The notes below the pieces were generated by a model that ran no database searches, was not told the DNA's origin, and was given only the letters and a program-made list of their open reading frames with translations. Made by a program: the position numbers and the translations under genes. Positions 54,701 to 63,251 of a stretch of DNA of 64,000 nucleotides are shown piece by piece. Source of the DNA: UBA10649 sp963755335 (GTDB taxonomy: Bacteria; Actinomycetota; Actinomycetes; S36-B12); the NCBI GenBank assembly GCA_963755335.1, contig CAVWJW010000008.1:1736001-1800000 (forward strand). The letters run 5' to 3'. Numbering within the stretch: position 1 is the first letter of the stretch; each line of letters begins with the position of its first letter.

Positions 54701-55081
54701 CGCCTGCACATCGAGGTGACCGAGACGATGCTGCTCGCCCTCGACGACGAGGTCGTCCGGCAGATGCACGACCTCGCGAGCCTCGGCTGCCGGTGGTACG
54801 TCGACGACTTCGGCACCGGCTACTCGTCCATCAGCCACCTGCGCGACCTCCCGGTCGCCGGGCTCAAGCTCGACATGTCGTTCACGTCAGGGATCGGCGC
54901 TGGCGACCGCACGTCCATGCAGCTCGCCGGGGCGCTCATCGGCCTGGCCAATGGCCTGGGCCTCGACACCGTCGCCGAGGGCGTCGAGACGCAGGCCGAG
55001 GCCGACTACCTGCGCACGCTGGGCTGGCGCCACGGCCAGGGCTGGCTCTTCGGCCGGGCTGCTCCGACGCCCGGGCTGTGA
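51740..55081 (+). CDS. PAS-GAF-PAS-PAS-PAS-GGDEF-EAL cyclic-di-GMP sensor protein, with a frame excursion in the GAF domain
   Basis: A soluble protein of about 1113 residues. Domain order: PAS (about 25-135), GAF (150-315), three PAS repeats (328-440, 453-567, 580-690; each with RLLAENASDV), GGDEF (692-865) and EAL (867-1112). The GGDEF signature reads AGDEF. EAL residues look complete: FEALARW, EVTETM, DDFGTGYSS and AEGVET, so phosphodiesterase activity is likely and cyclase activity is possible. Between about 52270 and 52511 the protein reads in another frame (RYLFTWYGRPMDDADQS). One missing base and one extra G (GCGCGGCTTC, expected GCGCGCTTC) explain this. No membrane helix is seen. Confidence 0.88.
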   Translation: MSSDAATEPVPPGAVPTAAPDPSWQHYRLLANPTTDVVYEIGADGTIAWISPAVTGLLGWRPDQLQGRPARDLIHPLDLERTDALRAAFYRDGVEHDDVTCMACTASGGYREVRLRTRPLFDAHRTIIGATVTVTDTHDRDSALRALTTLSRANRTLVRATDEATLLQQMCETIVDAGATCSPGTAGPWTTPTSPCSRSPSPVTIRATSTRSGCRGATTRSGADRRGAASARARRRWPTTSGPIRTTSPGSTPPPRRGFHSSVVLPIIVGDDLDGVLMVYAAEVGAFDALAQDLLEDLAADLGYGIGRLRAVRERDAAVLLLSDSEQRFRLLAENASDVILLSTADMTVTWVSPSVEQAFGYRVDEIMGRNAGFLIHPDDRAAVQAEVQRTDADKSNLHVRHRLVQASGHTIWVDVAAGHIDDDGTGSPGRVVSIRDVDAEVLATQELTAREAQYRLLAENASDVILLSDQNTRLTWVSASSRQTLGWDPDELLGHTAMEFIHPDDHSSLHADVARSTITGEIIRPQYRWRRPDGTYRWMEGAGQPIPDDGSGRPGRVVSLRDIDAQRRAEDELAAREGRYRLLAENASDVVWQVGPDGRLVWTSPSVTRVLGWTPDEVLGTVAMDLVHADDRVRATERRRDVLAGNPFQGEFRILRADGEPLWMALTVHPVPTPTGLNRILSLRDIHDEVGARSQLEFALGHDRTTGLPGREGMVDRIAYAQSLLGKKEVLAVLCVGVDALGEVNEALSHGAGDIVLRTVAARVAKSSPSPELVGRGAGDEFIVVVPAMEDAADAAAIAEDIRLSVHGMLDIADHAISPTVSIGIAIGDASADPDALLRDAALALRQAKGAGRDRFAFVDSTMAVDAEHRLALEGEIRDGLRNGEFVPWYQPITSLADGRVDGFEALARWVRPDGLIEPAGFITVAAHTGLLTDIDLAMVEPVVAALAELPESVFIAVNVSGKTLARAVYAELVASTLASYGVSPSRLHIEVTETMLLALDDEVVRQMHDLASLGCRWYVDDFGTGYSSISHLRDLPVAGLKLDMSFTSGIGAGDRTSMQLAGALIGLANGLGLDTVAEGVETQAEADYLRTLGWRHGQGWLFGRAAPTPGL

Positions 55082-55127
55082 CGCGAGCGACTGTCCTGCT
55101 GTCGGGTCCCCGTGATTGGGTGGCCGG

Positions 55128-56046
55128 GTGATCCACGCGCGCGAGCTCACCAAGGCCTACGGCGACTTCGTCGCCGTCGCCGGCGTCGACTTCCATGTCG
55201 AGCGCGGCGAGTCGTTCGGGATCCTCGGGCCCAACGGCGCCGGAAAGTCAACGACCATGCGAATGCTCGGCGCCACCCTCAAGCGCACGGCCGGCGAGCT
55301 GTCGATCCTCGGCCGCGACCCGTCGACCGACGGTCCGGTGATCCGGGCCTACCTCGGCGTCGTGCCCCAGGACGACAATCTCGACACCGAGCTGACGGTC
55401 GCCGAGAACCTGTACACGTACGGGCGGTACTTCGGCCTGCCGCGCGCTCATCTGCGTGACCGCGATCGACGAGCTGCTCGACTTCGCCCAGCTCACCGAC
55501 AAGCGCGACGCCAAGGTGGAGGCGCTCAGCGGCGGCATGAAGCGTCGGCTCACCATCGCGCGCGGCCTCGTCAACGAGCCGAGCATCCTGCTTCTCGACG
55601 AGCCCACGACCGGCCTCGATCCTCAGGCACGCCACCTGCTGTGGGACCGGCTGTTCCGGCTCAAGGAGACCGGCGTGACCCTCGTCGTCACCACGCACTA
55701 CATGGACGAGGCCGAGCAGCTGTGCGACCGGCTGGTCGTCATGGATCGCGGTCGCATCGTGGCTGAGGGCACCCCCCTCGACCTGATCCGCGAGCACTCC
55801 AGCCGCGAGGTCGTCGAGGTCCGCTTCGGCTCCGACCGCAACGCGGAGGTCGCCACGCAGCTCGATGGCATCGGCGAACGGCACGAGGTGCTGCCCGATC
55901 GCATCCTCGTGTACAGCGAGGCCGGCGAGGACGACCTGCAGGCCATCGTCGCGCGCGGATTCATGCCCGTGACATCCCTCGTGCGCCGCGCCTCTCTCGA
56001 GGACGTGTTCCTGCGCCTGACCGGCCGAAGCCTGGCGGACGAATGA
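55128..56046 (+). CDS. ABC transporter ATP-binding protein (NodI/DrrA type), frameshifted
   Basis: The nucleotide-binding domain has Walker A GPNGAGKSTTMRML, the signature LSGGMKRRL, Walker B ILLLDEPTTGLDP and the switch His in VVTTHYMDEAEQL. The first 110 residues and the rest are in different frames. One extra G near 55463 (GACCGCGATCG, expected GACCGCATCG) joins them as LRDRIDELLDFAQL. It starts with GTG at 55128 and overlaps the first permease by 4 bases. It forms a three-gene exporter; the substrate is unknown. Confidence 0.92.
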
Positions 56047-56852
56047 GCGCCACCACGGCTCACGCGACCTCGCGGCGTCGGTTCGGCGCGCTGTACGTGG
56101 CCGAGTACCGGCTGCGCAACATGTGGAAGTGGCGCAACTCCATCCTCGCCTTCGGCATCGGCAATCCGGTGCTGTTCCTGGCCTCGATCGGACTGGGCGT
56201 CGGCGTCCTCGTCGACACGGCCTCGGGCGGCGTCGACGGCGTGCCGTACCTCGTCTTCCTTGCCCCCGCCCTGCTGGCGGCCGCCGCGATTCAGGGCGGC
56301 ATGGACGAGGTGACCTTCCCGACCCTGGCCGGCTTCATCTGGCAGCGGATGTTCTTCGCGATGCGAGCGACCTCCCTCACCGGCGGGCAGATCGCGGTGG
56401 GCGTGCTGCTCGCTGCCACGGTGCGCGTGGCGTTCACGACGGTCGCCTACTGGGTGGTGCTCTGGCTGTTCGGGGCAGTGGACGGCGCCAGTGCGATCTC
56501 ACTCGTCGTGGTCTCGACATTCGCCGGTGTGTGCTGGGCGGCCCTGATGCTCGCCGTGGCGGCGAACGCCACCTCCGACGGGGACTTCCTGTCGATCACC
56601 TGGCGACTGATCATCATGCCGATGTTCCTGTTCTCCGGCACGTTCTATCCGCTCTCCAGCCTGCCGCTGTTCCTCCAGTGGATCGGCTGGATCTCGCCGT
56701 TGTGGCACGCCACGCAGCTGGGTCGCTGGCTGTCCTACGGAATGCCCCTGCCGGCGTGGCAGATCGTCGTCAGCCTCGCCTACCTGCTGGCCATGGGGGT
56801 CGTCGGCCTGCTCCTCGCGCGACGCCGATTCGAACGACGGCTCACCGCATGA
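56043..56852 (+). CDS. ABC-2 type permease 1 (NodJ-like)
   Basis: The 269-residue protein has six hydrophobic segments and the ABC-2 pattern PMFLFSGTFYPLSSLPLFLQ near the fifth helix. AEYRLRNMWKWRNSIL precedes helix 1. It forms the membrane channel with the second permease. It overlaps both neighbours by 4 bases. Confidence 0.92.
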   Translation: MSATTAHATSRRRFGALYVAEYRLRNMWKWRNSILAFGIGNPVLFLASIGLGVGVLVDTASGGVDGVPYLVFLAPALLAAAAIQGGMDEVTFPTLAGFIWQRMFFAMRATSLTGGQIAVGVLLAATVRVAFTTVAYWVVLWLFGAVDGASAISLVVVSTFAGVCWAALMLAVAANATSDGDFLSITWRLIIMPMFLFSGTFYPLSSLPLFLQWIGWISPLWHATQLGRWLSYGMPLPAWQIVVSLAYLLAMGVVGLLLARRRFERRLTA

Positions 56853-57694
56853 TCACGCAGCTGGTCGCGGTCACTGCTGCCGTCGCGATCGCGGAGCGGC
56901 GGTCCGGACGCCTCGGCTCCTCGACCTTCGCCGGCCGGCCGCAGGCCCTGCTCACGCGCAACGGGCTTGCGGTGCGCACGAACAACGCGCTCGTCTTCCT
57001 CACCGGTTTCGTCGAGCCGGTCATCTACCTCATCGCCTTCGGGTACGGCGTCGGCGGCCTGATCGGCAGTGTCGAGGTCGGCGGGCAGACGGTTCCGTAT
57101 GCCGCGTTCATCGCGCCGGCACTGCTCGCGTCGAGCGCCATGAACGGCGCGCTCATGGACGCGACCTTCAACGTGTTCTTCAAGATGCACTTCATGAAGC
57201 TCTACGAGGTGATGATGTCCACCTCGCTTGGCCCACTCGACGTCGCCCTCGGCGAGATCAGCTGGGCGATGATCCGCGGAGCGACGTACGCGGTCGGGTT
57301 CACGATCGTCGCCGGCGCTGTTCGGCCTCCTGACCACGCCGTGGGCCGTGCTGATGATCCCGGCCGCGGTGCTCGTGGCGTTCGCCTTCGCGGCTGTCGG
57401 CATGACGTTGACGTCGTACATGAAGAACGTTCCAGCAGATGAACTGGCTGCAGTTCGCGCTGCTCCCCATGTTCTTGTTCTCGGGGACGTTCTACCCGAT
57501 CACCATGTACCCCGACTGGCTGCAGTCGATCATCATGGCGACTCCGCTGTGGCAGGCCATCGCGATGATGCGCGCGCTCGCCTTCGGGATCTTCGACGGC
57601 GCACTGCTCGTTCACGTGGCCTATCTGCTGGCCCTCGCACTCGTCGGGCTGACGTCTCACGAGCCGCCGGATGGACGCGCTGTTCCTACGGTGA
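56849..57694 (+). CDS. ABC-2 type permease 2, frameshifted in the C-terminal half
   Basis: The first frame encodes LVFLTGFVEPVIYLIAFGYG and YAAFIAPALLASSAMNGALM, then SWAMIRGATYAVGFTIVAGA. The second half continues in other frames with MIPAAVLVAFAFAAVGMTLT and FALLPMFLFSGTFYPITMYP. Breaks lie near 57320, 57432 and 57651. The last, removing one T, gives the ending LTSRRMDALFLR and TGA at 57692-57694. The two permeases are paralogues, consistent with a heterodimeric channel. Confidence 0.85.
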
Positions 57695-57726
57695 CACCGT
57701 CATGGACGCCGTGCTACACCTGAGGT

Positions 57727-59117
57727 ATGTACCTGACCTTCATCGGTGCAGCGGGCACGGTCACCGGATCCAAGACGCAGCGTGGAGATCGACGGCGGCA
57801 GCGTTCCTCGTCGACTGCGGGATGTTCCAAGGTCCGCGCGACGTCCGGGCACGCAACTGGGACACCTTCCCCCTCGACCCGGGCGCCTTCGCAGTCGGTG
57901 ATCCTCAGCCACGCGCACCTCGACCACTGCGGCTACCTGCCCGCGCTCGTCCGCGACGGGCTTCGACGGCCCGGTCTACTGCTCGCCCAACACGGCGCCT
58001 CGCTCGTCCCGATCATCCTGCGCGACAGCGCCAAGCTGCAGGAGGAGGACACCGCCTTCGCGAGGAAGAAGGGGTACTCGCGGCACGCCGAGCCCGAGCC
58101 GCTGTACGACCTCGAGGATGCCGAGCGGGCGATCACGCTGCTGCGCCCCACCGAGTTCGGGGTACGCTTCCGCCCGGCCGCGGGCGCCTCGGCGCATCTC
58201 GACATGGGCGGTCACATCCTCGGCTCGTCGATCGTCAGCATCACCGACGACTCGACCGGCCGGACAGTGGTGTTCAGCGGCGACCTGGGCCGCGGCAACC
58301 ATCCGCTCCTGCGCAACCCGACCCCGCCGTGCGAGGCCCAGCGCCATCGTCGTCGAGTCGACGTACGGCGATCGCGAGCACGAGGACGTCGAGCAGCAGC
58401 TCGACAAGATGGCCGCCGCCATCACCCGCACGCTCAAGCGCGGCGGAACCGTGGTGATCCCGGCCTTCGCGGTCGACCGCACGGAGGTGCTGCTGAAGGC
58501 GTCTGCGCTCACTGCAGGACCAGCAGCGGATCCCGGTCGCGCCCATCCACGTCGACAGCCCGATGGCCCTGGCCGCACTGCGGATCTACCTCGACGCCAT
58601 CCGCGACCACGATCCGGAGATCTCGGCCGCTGTCGTCGCCGAGGGCCCCGATGCGATCGACCTGCCGAACCTGCACGAGGCGACCACCCCGCTGGAGTCG
58701 ATGGCGCTGGATCGTGGCGGCGCGCGCATCATCATCTCGGCCTCGGGCATGGGCAGCGGCGGTCGCGTGACGCACCACCTCAAGGCGCTGCTGCCCGACC
58801 GCGACAGCACGGTCCTGCTCGTGGGCTTCCAGGCGGCGGGCACTCCCGGTCGCATGCTGGCCGACGGCGCCCGCGAGATCAAGATCCATGGGCAGTACGT
58901 CGCCGTCCGGGCGGAGATCGTGGAGGTCGAGGCGTTCTCCGTGCATGCCGACTCCAGCGAGCTCGTGGACTGGCTGACGTCGTGCCGGACCAAGCCGCAG
59001 CAGGTCTTCGTCAACCATGGGGAGCCTGAGGCGTCACGCGCCCTCGCCAACAGGATCCGCGAGGAGTGGGACGTCGCCGTCGTCGTCCCGCAGCAGGGCG
59101 AGCGGATCTACGTCTGA
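57727..59117 (+). CDS. Metallo-beta-lactamase/beta-CASP family protein (RNA-processing exonuclease-like), multiply frameshifted
   Basis: Fragments combine into a protein of about 460 residues beginning MYLTFIGAAGTVTGSK. The metal-binding motif is ILSHAHLDHCGYLPALV, with a second histidine in LDMGGHILGSS and Asp in FSGDLGRGNHPLL. The beta-CASP domain has VVESTYGDREH, PIHVDSPMA and ISASGMGSGGRVTHHLKALL, and the C-terminus VEAFSVHADSSEL and VFVNHGEPEA. This is the CPSF73/YSH1-like bacterial family with proposed RNA nuclease activity. Breaks occur near 57777, 57890, 57960, 57995, 58340 and 58508. The stop shares one base with the next gene's ATG. Confidence 0.88.
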
Positions 59118-60010
59118 TGGCGGATGCCGACCCCTACCTCGACGCGCTGGTGAGCACCGTCACGGCTGACCCGAACGCTCTCGGGCTGGTGCTGTGCGGC
59201 TCGTCGGCCGACGCGGATCGACGTGACCGGTGGTCCGATCACGACTTCCTCCTCGTCACCGTGGACGGCACACCCGAGGCCTACCGCACCGACCTGTCGT
59301 GGCTGCCCGACGCCTCCTCCCTCGCGTGGTCGTTCCGCGACACCCCGCACGGCGTCAAGGCCTTGTACCGGGACGGCCTGCTGGTGGAGTTCGCGGTGTT
59401 CGACCGGGCCGAGTTCGCGGGCTGCGCCCTCAACCATGCGTCCGTCGTCGTGGACCGTGGCGGCATCGCGGAACTGGCCGAGGAGGTCCGCGCGCGGAGC
59501 CTCGCCCCGCGGCCGGTCGACCCGGTCGCCGAGTTCCGGGCCTTCCTGGCCCTGCTCTACATCGGCACCGGGCGCGCTCACCGCGGTGAGCGCCTGAGCG
59601 CCAACGTCTTCCTCCGCACCTATGCGGTCGAGCACCTGCTTCGGCTGGTGCAGGAGGTGCTCCCCGAGAGCCGGAGGCGTCATCTCGACGGTCTCGATCC
59701 CTGGCGACGCTTCGAGACGGCGGACGCATCGTTCGCGGCGGAACTCGACGCCGCCATGGCCCTCCCGGTGACCGAGGTCGGCCGCGCGCTGCTGGCGGCC
59801 GCGCAGGCGTGGCTCCCGCCACTGTGGCCGGACTATCCGCACGCCGACGCGACGATCGTCGAGGGCTGCTCGGCTGGTCGTCAGGCTCCCGGGTCTGCGG
59901 CCGGGCCGACGAAGTCCACGAGCCACTCCATCATGGGCCGCATCGCCCGCCAGCCGGAACGCACCGTCGTGAACGCCTTGCGCGTGCCGAGCCACGGCTC
60001 GACCGGGTAG
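59117..60010 (+). CDS. Nucleotidyltransferase-like protein
   Basis: The N-terminal domain has the nucleotidyltransferase pattern LVLCGSSADADRRDRWSDHD with the paired aspartates in SDHDFLLV. A helical C-terminal half (ANVFLRTYAVEHLLRLVQEV) resembles the substrate-binding part of small nucleotidyltransferases, including aminoglycoside-type enzymes. Substrate is unknown. The open frame runs to 60010 and overlaps the convergent DUF2461 gene by 130 bases. Its last 40 residues look non-conserved, so the true end is probably near 59880. Confidence 0.68.
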   Translation: MADADPYLDALVSTVTADPNALGLVLCGSSADADRRDRWSDHDFLLVTVDGTPEAYRTDLSWLPDASSLAWSFRDTPHGVKALYRDGLLVEFAVFDRAEFAGCALNHASVVVDRGGIAELAEEVRARSLAPRPVDPVAEFRAFLALLYIGTGRAHRGERLSANVFLRTYAVEHLLRLVQEVLPESRRRHLDGLDPWRRFETADASFAAELDAAMALPVTEVGRALLAAAQAWLPPLWPDYPHADATIVEGCSAGRQAPGSAAGPTKSTSHSIMGRIARQPERTVVNALRVPSHGSTG

Positions 60011-60550
60011 TGCCGTGCGACGGTGAGCCGGCGGTTGCGCAGCAGCGCGATGCGCGGGTGGTCGGCGGTATAGCCGCGCGGCTGGGTCTTGACGGGGTCG
60101 CCGTCGATCTCCCACGTGCGTCGCATGGCCGTGAGCATCACGCTCGAGCTCGGCACCCGCCGGTCCTTCGACCGACTGCCGGTAGCGCGCGGTCTGCTCG
60201 CCCTGCGGCGCGTACCAGCCGCCGGCCACCATGAGCCCGGAGCCTGACAGCTGCACGTAGTAGCCCATCGCGTCCTCGACCTCGACGACGCCACCCTGGT
60301 GGTCCTTGATCGGCGGCTTCCCCTTGGCGAAGCGGATGTCGTTGTACGGCCGGAACACCTTCGCGACCCCGAACTCGTCCTCGAGGTCGGCGAGGAGGGC
60401 CTCCATCGGCTCCTTGACGGTGCGCGCGTACTCGTCCTTGTGCGCGGTCCACCAGGTCTTGTTGTTGTTGTCGGCCAGCCGGTCGTAGAACTCGAAGGCG
60501 TCGGACGGGAACCCGGTGAACGCCACTCTCGCTGTGCTCATGACCGGCAT
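59881..60550 (-). CDS. DUF2461 family protein, frameshifted
   Basis: The N-terminal frame begins FTGFPSDAFEFYDRLADNNN and KTWWTAHKDEY, then PYNDIRFAKGKPPIKDH, the DUF2461 (TIGR02453) pattern. Removing one G near 60171 (TCGGTCG, expected TCGTCG) joins it to the C-terminal frame: PRGYTADHPRIALLRNRRLT and the ending MEWLVDFVGPAADPGA at stop 59881. The ATG at 60550 has AAGGTG 6 bases upstream. Family function is unknown. Confidence 0.85.
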
Positions 60551-60593
60551 GATCGCACCTTCGCCGTGTCGCTCGGGCGGCAGCCGGCGGCCG

Positions 60594-61805
60594 TCAGCGC
60601 AGGCGCACGTAGGAGCGGTCGAGCTCGTCGACCGACGTCACGCCCAGCAGCTGCATCGTCGTCCGGATCTCCTTGTCGAGGATCGCGACCACCCGGCGCA
60701 CACCGTCGACGCCACCGGCCATCAGGCCGTAGAGGAAGGCGCGGCCGACCAGGGTCCCGCGCGCGCCGAAGGCGAGTGCCGCCACGATGTCCTGTCCGCT
60801 CGTGATCCCGCCGTCCACGTAGACCTCGATGCGGTCGCCCAGCTCGTCGACGACGAGGGGAAGCAGTTCGAGCGGGACGTTGCCCTTGTCGATCTGCCGG
60901 CCGCCGTGGTTCGACAGGATGACCCCGTCGACTCCGAGGTCCGCGGCGAGGACCGCGTCCGCTACCGACTGCACTCCCTTGAGGATCAGCGTCCCGGACC
61001 ACACACTGCGCAGCCAGGCGATGTCCTCGGGCCCGATCTTGGGGTCGAACACCTTCGTCAGCAGGTCGCCGACGGTCCCGCCGGTCGACTGCAGGGAGGC
61101 GAACTCGAGCGGCTCGGTGGTGAGGAGGTTGAGCCACCAGCGGGGGTACAGCGCCATGTCGGCCATGGTGCGCACCGTCAGCTGCGGCGGGATGGTCAGT
61201 CCGTTGCGCACGTCGCGCAGCCGGATGCCGCCCACCGCGGTGTCGACAGTGAGGATCAGCGTGTCGTACCCGGCGGCCTCGGCGCGGCGCACGAGCACCT
61301 CCGCAGCCGCGTGGTCGTGCCAGACGTACAGCTGGAACCACCGACGCGTGCCCGGGGCAACCGCGGCGAGGTCCTCGACCGAGGTGGTGCCGAGCGTCGA
61401 CAGCGCGAACGGGATGCCGGCCTCGCCGGCCACCTGCGCCACCGCGGGCTCGCCGAGGTAGTGCATCATCCGCGTGAAACCCGTGGGCGCGAACGCGAAC
61501 GGCAGCGCCGACCGCTGCCCGAGCATCGACACCGAGGTGTCGATGTCGGCGACGTTGCGGAGCACGCGGGGCTGGAACTCCACCCGCGCGTAGGCCTGCC
61601 GGGAACGTCGAAGCGAGGACTCGGTTCCTGCGGACCCGTCGGTGTAGTCGAAGACGGACCTCGGCGTGCGCCGGCGGGCCATCTCCCGGACGTCGCCGAT
61701 GTTCGCACACCTCTCCAGTCGGGCTTGCAGCCGCGACAGGTTCGGATCCCGCCGCCCGATGAGGGGAAGCACCTCACTCGGCCTTGGCAGCCGTCGCTGC
61801 GCCAT
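60594..61805 (-). CDS. lldD: FMN-dependent alpha-hydroxy acid (L-lactate) dehydrogenase
   Basis: The 403-residue TIM-barrel flavoprotein shows DYTDGSAGTESSLRRSRQAY, FAPTGFTRMMHYLGEPAVA and the active-site histidine/arginine segment LGVDGVILSNHGGRQIDKGN. The FMN-binding YVDGGITSGQDIVAALAFGA is also present. The family oxidises L-lactate or related 2-hydroxy acids. Its place after rhamnulokinase suggests oxidation of L-lactate made from L-lactaldehyde in rhamnose breakdown. The ATG at 61805 has GAGGAG upstream and shares a base with the rhaB stop. Confidence 0.9.
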   Translation of the reverse strand: MAQRRLPRPSEVLPLIGRRDPNLSRLQARLERCANIGDVREMARRRTPRSVFDYTDGSAGTESSLRRSRQAYARVEFQPRVLRNVADIDTSVSMLGQRSALPFAFAPTGFTRMMHYLGEPAVAQVAGEAGIPFALSTLGTTSVEDLAAVAPGTRRWFQLYVWHDHAAAEVLVRRAEAAGYDTLILTVDTAVGGIRLRDVRNGLTIPPQLTVRTMADMALYPRWWLNLLTTEPLEFASLQSTGGTVGDLLTKVFDPKIGPEDIAWLRSVWSGTLILKGVQSVADAVLAADLGVDGVILSNHGGRQIDKGNVPLELLPLVVDELGDRIEVYVDGGITSGQDIVAALAFGARGTLVGRAFLYGLMAGGVDGVRRVVAILDKEIRTTMQLLGVTSVDELDRSYVRLR

Positions 61806-63244
61806 CACGGTCTCCTCTCGCTGTCGGACAGTCGCGCGGCCAGGTCGCGCCAGGGCTGGCGGGCACCGCGGGGTGGGTAGCGGGTGATCTCCGGCATCGC
61901 GGACACCTGTCGACGCGCGTCGGAGAGGTCGGCCACGGCGCCCATCGTGCGCCATTGCACGATGGCGTTGCCGAGCGCGGTGGCCTCGACCGGGCCGGCC
62001 ACCACGGTCTTGCCCGTGGCATCGGCCAGCCACTGCATGAGCGGCGCCATGCGGCTGGCTCCGCCGACGACGTGCAGCACCGGGCGCGGTGTGCCGAGAA
62101 GCGCCTCGATCTCGGCGGCCCGCTGGGCCAGCCGTACCACCAGCGACTCGAGGATCACCCGGACGATGGCTCCGCGCGAGCCGTCCCATCGGCCGACGAG
62201 GTGCGGGGCGATCGTGGCCGGGCCCTGCCCGGGCTGGGTGAGGTCGGGTGCGTCCACGTCGAAGACGGCCGCGAAGGCCGGCGCCCTCTCGGCGGCGGCG
62301 AGCAGGTCGGGCACCGGGGGCTCGACACCGTCGAGCAGCCCCCAGGCGCGCCGGCACTCCTCGAGCAGCCACATTCCGGACACGTTGCGCAGCACGCGAA
62401 CGGTCCCGTCCACGCCGAGCTCATGCGTCACATTGAGCGCCATCGACGCGGACGTCGGCTCGGCACCGATCACCTCGGCGCCGATGAGCGCCCAGGTCCC
62501 CACTGACAGGACGAGCGCGGCGTCACGGTCCTCCAGCGGCGTTCCGACGAAGGCGCTCGCCGTGTCATGCGTGGCGACGCCGATAAGGGTGAGTCCGGAC
62601 AGGCTCGGATCCGTGGCGACTCCGCGCACCGACCCCGGCTCGTCCGGCGCCAGGAAGGCGGACGGCGGCACGTCGAGGGCGTCGAGGACCTCCGACGACC
62701 ACTGCCGGGTCCGGACGTCGACCATCGCGGTCGACGAGGCGTTGGTGACATCGGTGGCGAGCGCGCCGGTGGCCCAGTACGACAGCAGGTCGGGAACCAT
62801 CAGGAACGTCGTGCCGTCGACGATCCGCTGCGGCTCCTCGGCGGCCACCTGGTAGATCGTGTTGATGGGCATGTCCTGGATCCCCGTGATGGCGTACTGC
62901 CGTTCCCAGGCGAGCCGGCGACGCACGACCGCGATCCCCCGCTCGTGCCGAGGATCGCGGTAGGCGCGCACCGGGCCCACCAGGGCGCCGTCGCGGACGA
63001 CGCCGTAGTCGATCGCCCAGGTGTCGATCCCGAACGAGCGCGCTCCGGCGGCAGCCGCCTGAGCGAGGCCGACAAGCATCCCGTCGTAGAGCGCCCGGAT
63101 GTCCCACGTCCACGCGTCGTCGGCACGCGCGAGCACGTTCGGGAAGCGCGCGAGGACGTCGAGCGTTGGGCCGTCGGCACCGAGCTCGGCAACGACGACG
63201 CGACCACTCGTGGCGCCGATGTCCACGGCGGCGACCTTGGTCAT
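61805..63244 (-). CDS. rhaB: L-rhamnulokinase (FGGY family)
   Basis: The 479-residue sugar kinase starts MTKVAAVDIGATSGRVVVAE, the RhaB form of the ATPase-fold phosphate-1 loop. Other family features are GIDTWAIDYGVV, NTIYQVAAEEP, IGVATHDTASAFVGTPL and HVVGGASRMAPLMQWLADAT. It phosphorylates L-rhamnulose at C1. Neighbours (aldolase/dehydrogenase fusion upstream, lldD downstream) support rhamnose use over other FGGY substrates such as xylulose. The gene starts 7 bases after the upstream stop. Confidence 0.92.
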   Translation of the reverse strand: MTKVAAVDIGATSGRVVVAELGADGPTLDVLARFPNVLARADDAWTWDIRALYDGMLVGLAQAAAAGARSFGIDTWAIDYGVVRDGALVGPVRAYRDPRHERGIAVVRRRLAWERQYAITGIQDMPINTIYQVAAEEPQRIVDGTTFLMVPDLLSYWATGALATDVTNASSTAMVDVRTRQWSSEVLDALDVPPSAFLAPDEPGSVRGVATDPSLSGLTLIGVATHDTASAFVGTPLEDRDAALVLSVGTWALIGAEVIGAEPTSASMALNVTHELGVDGTVRVLRNVSGMWLLEECRRAWGLLDGVEPPVPDLLAAAERAPAFAAVFDVDAPDLTQPGQGPATIAPHLVGRWDGSRGAIVRVILESLVVRLAQRAAEIEALLGTPRPVLHVVGGASRMAPLMQWLADATGKTVVAGPVEATALGNAIVQWRTMGAVADLSDARRQVSAMPEITRYPPRGARQPWRDLAARLSDSERRP

Positions 63245-63251
63245 CGGACCC

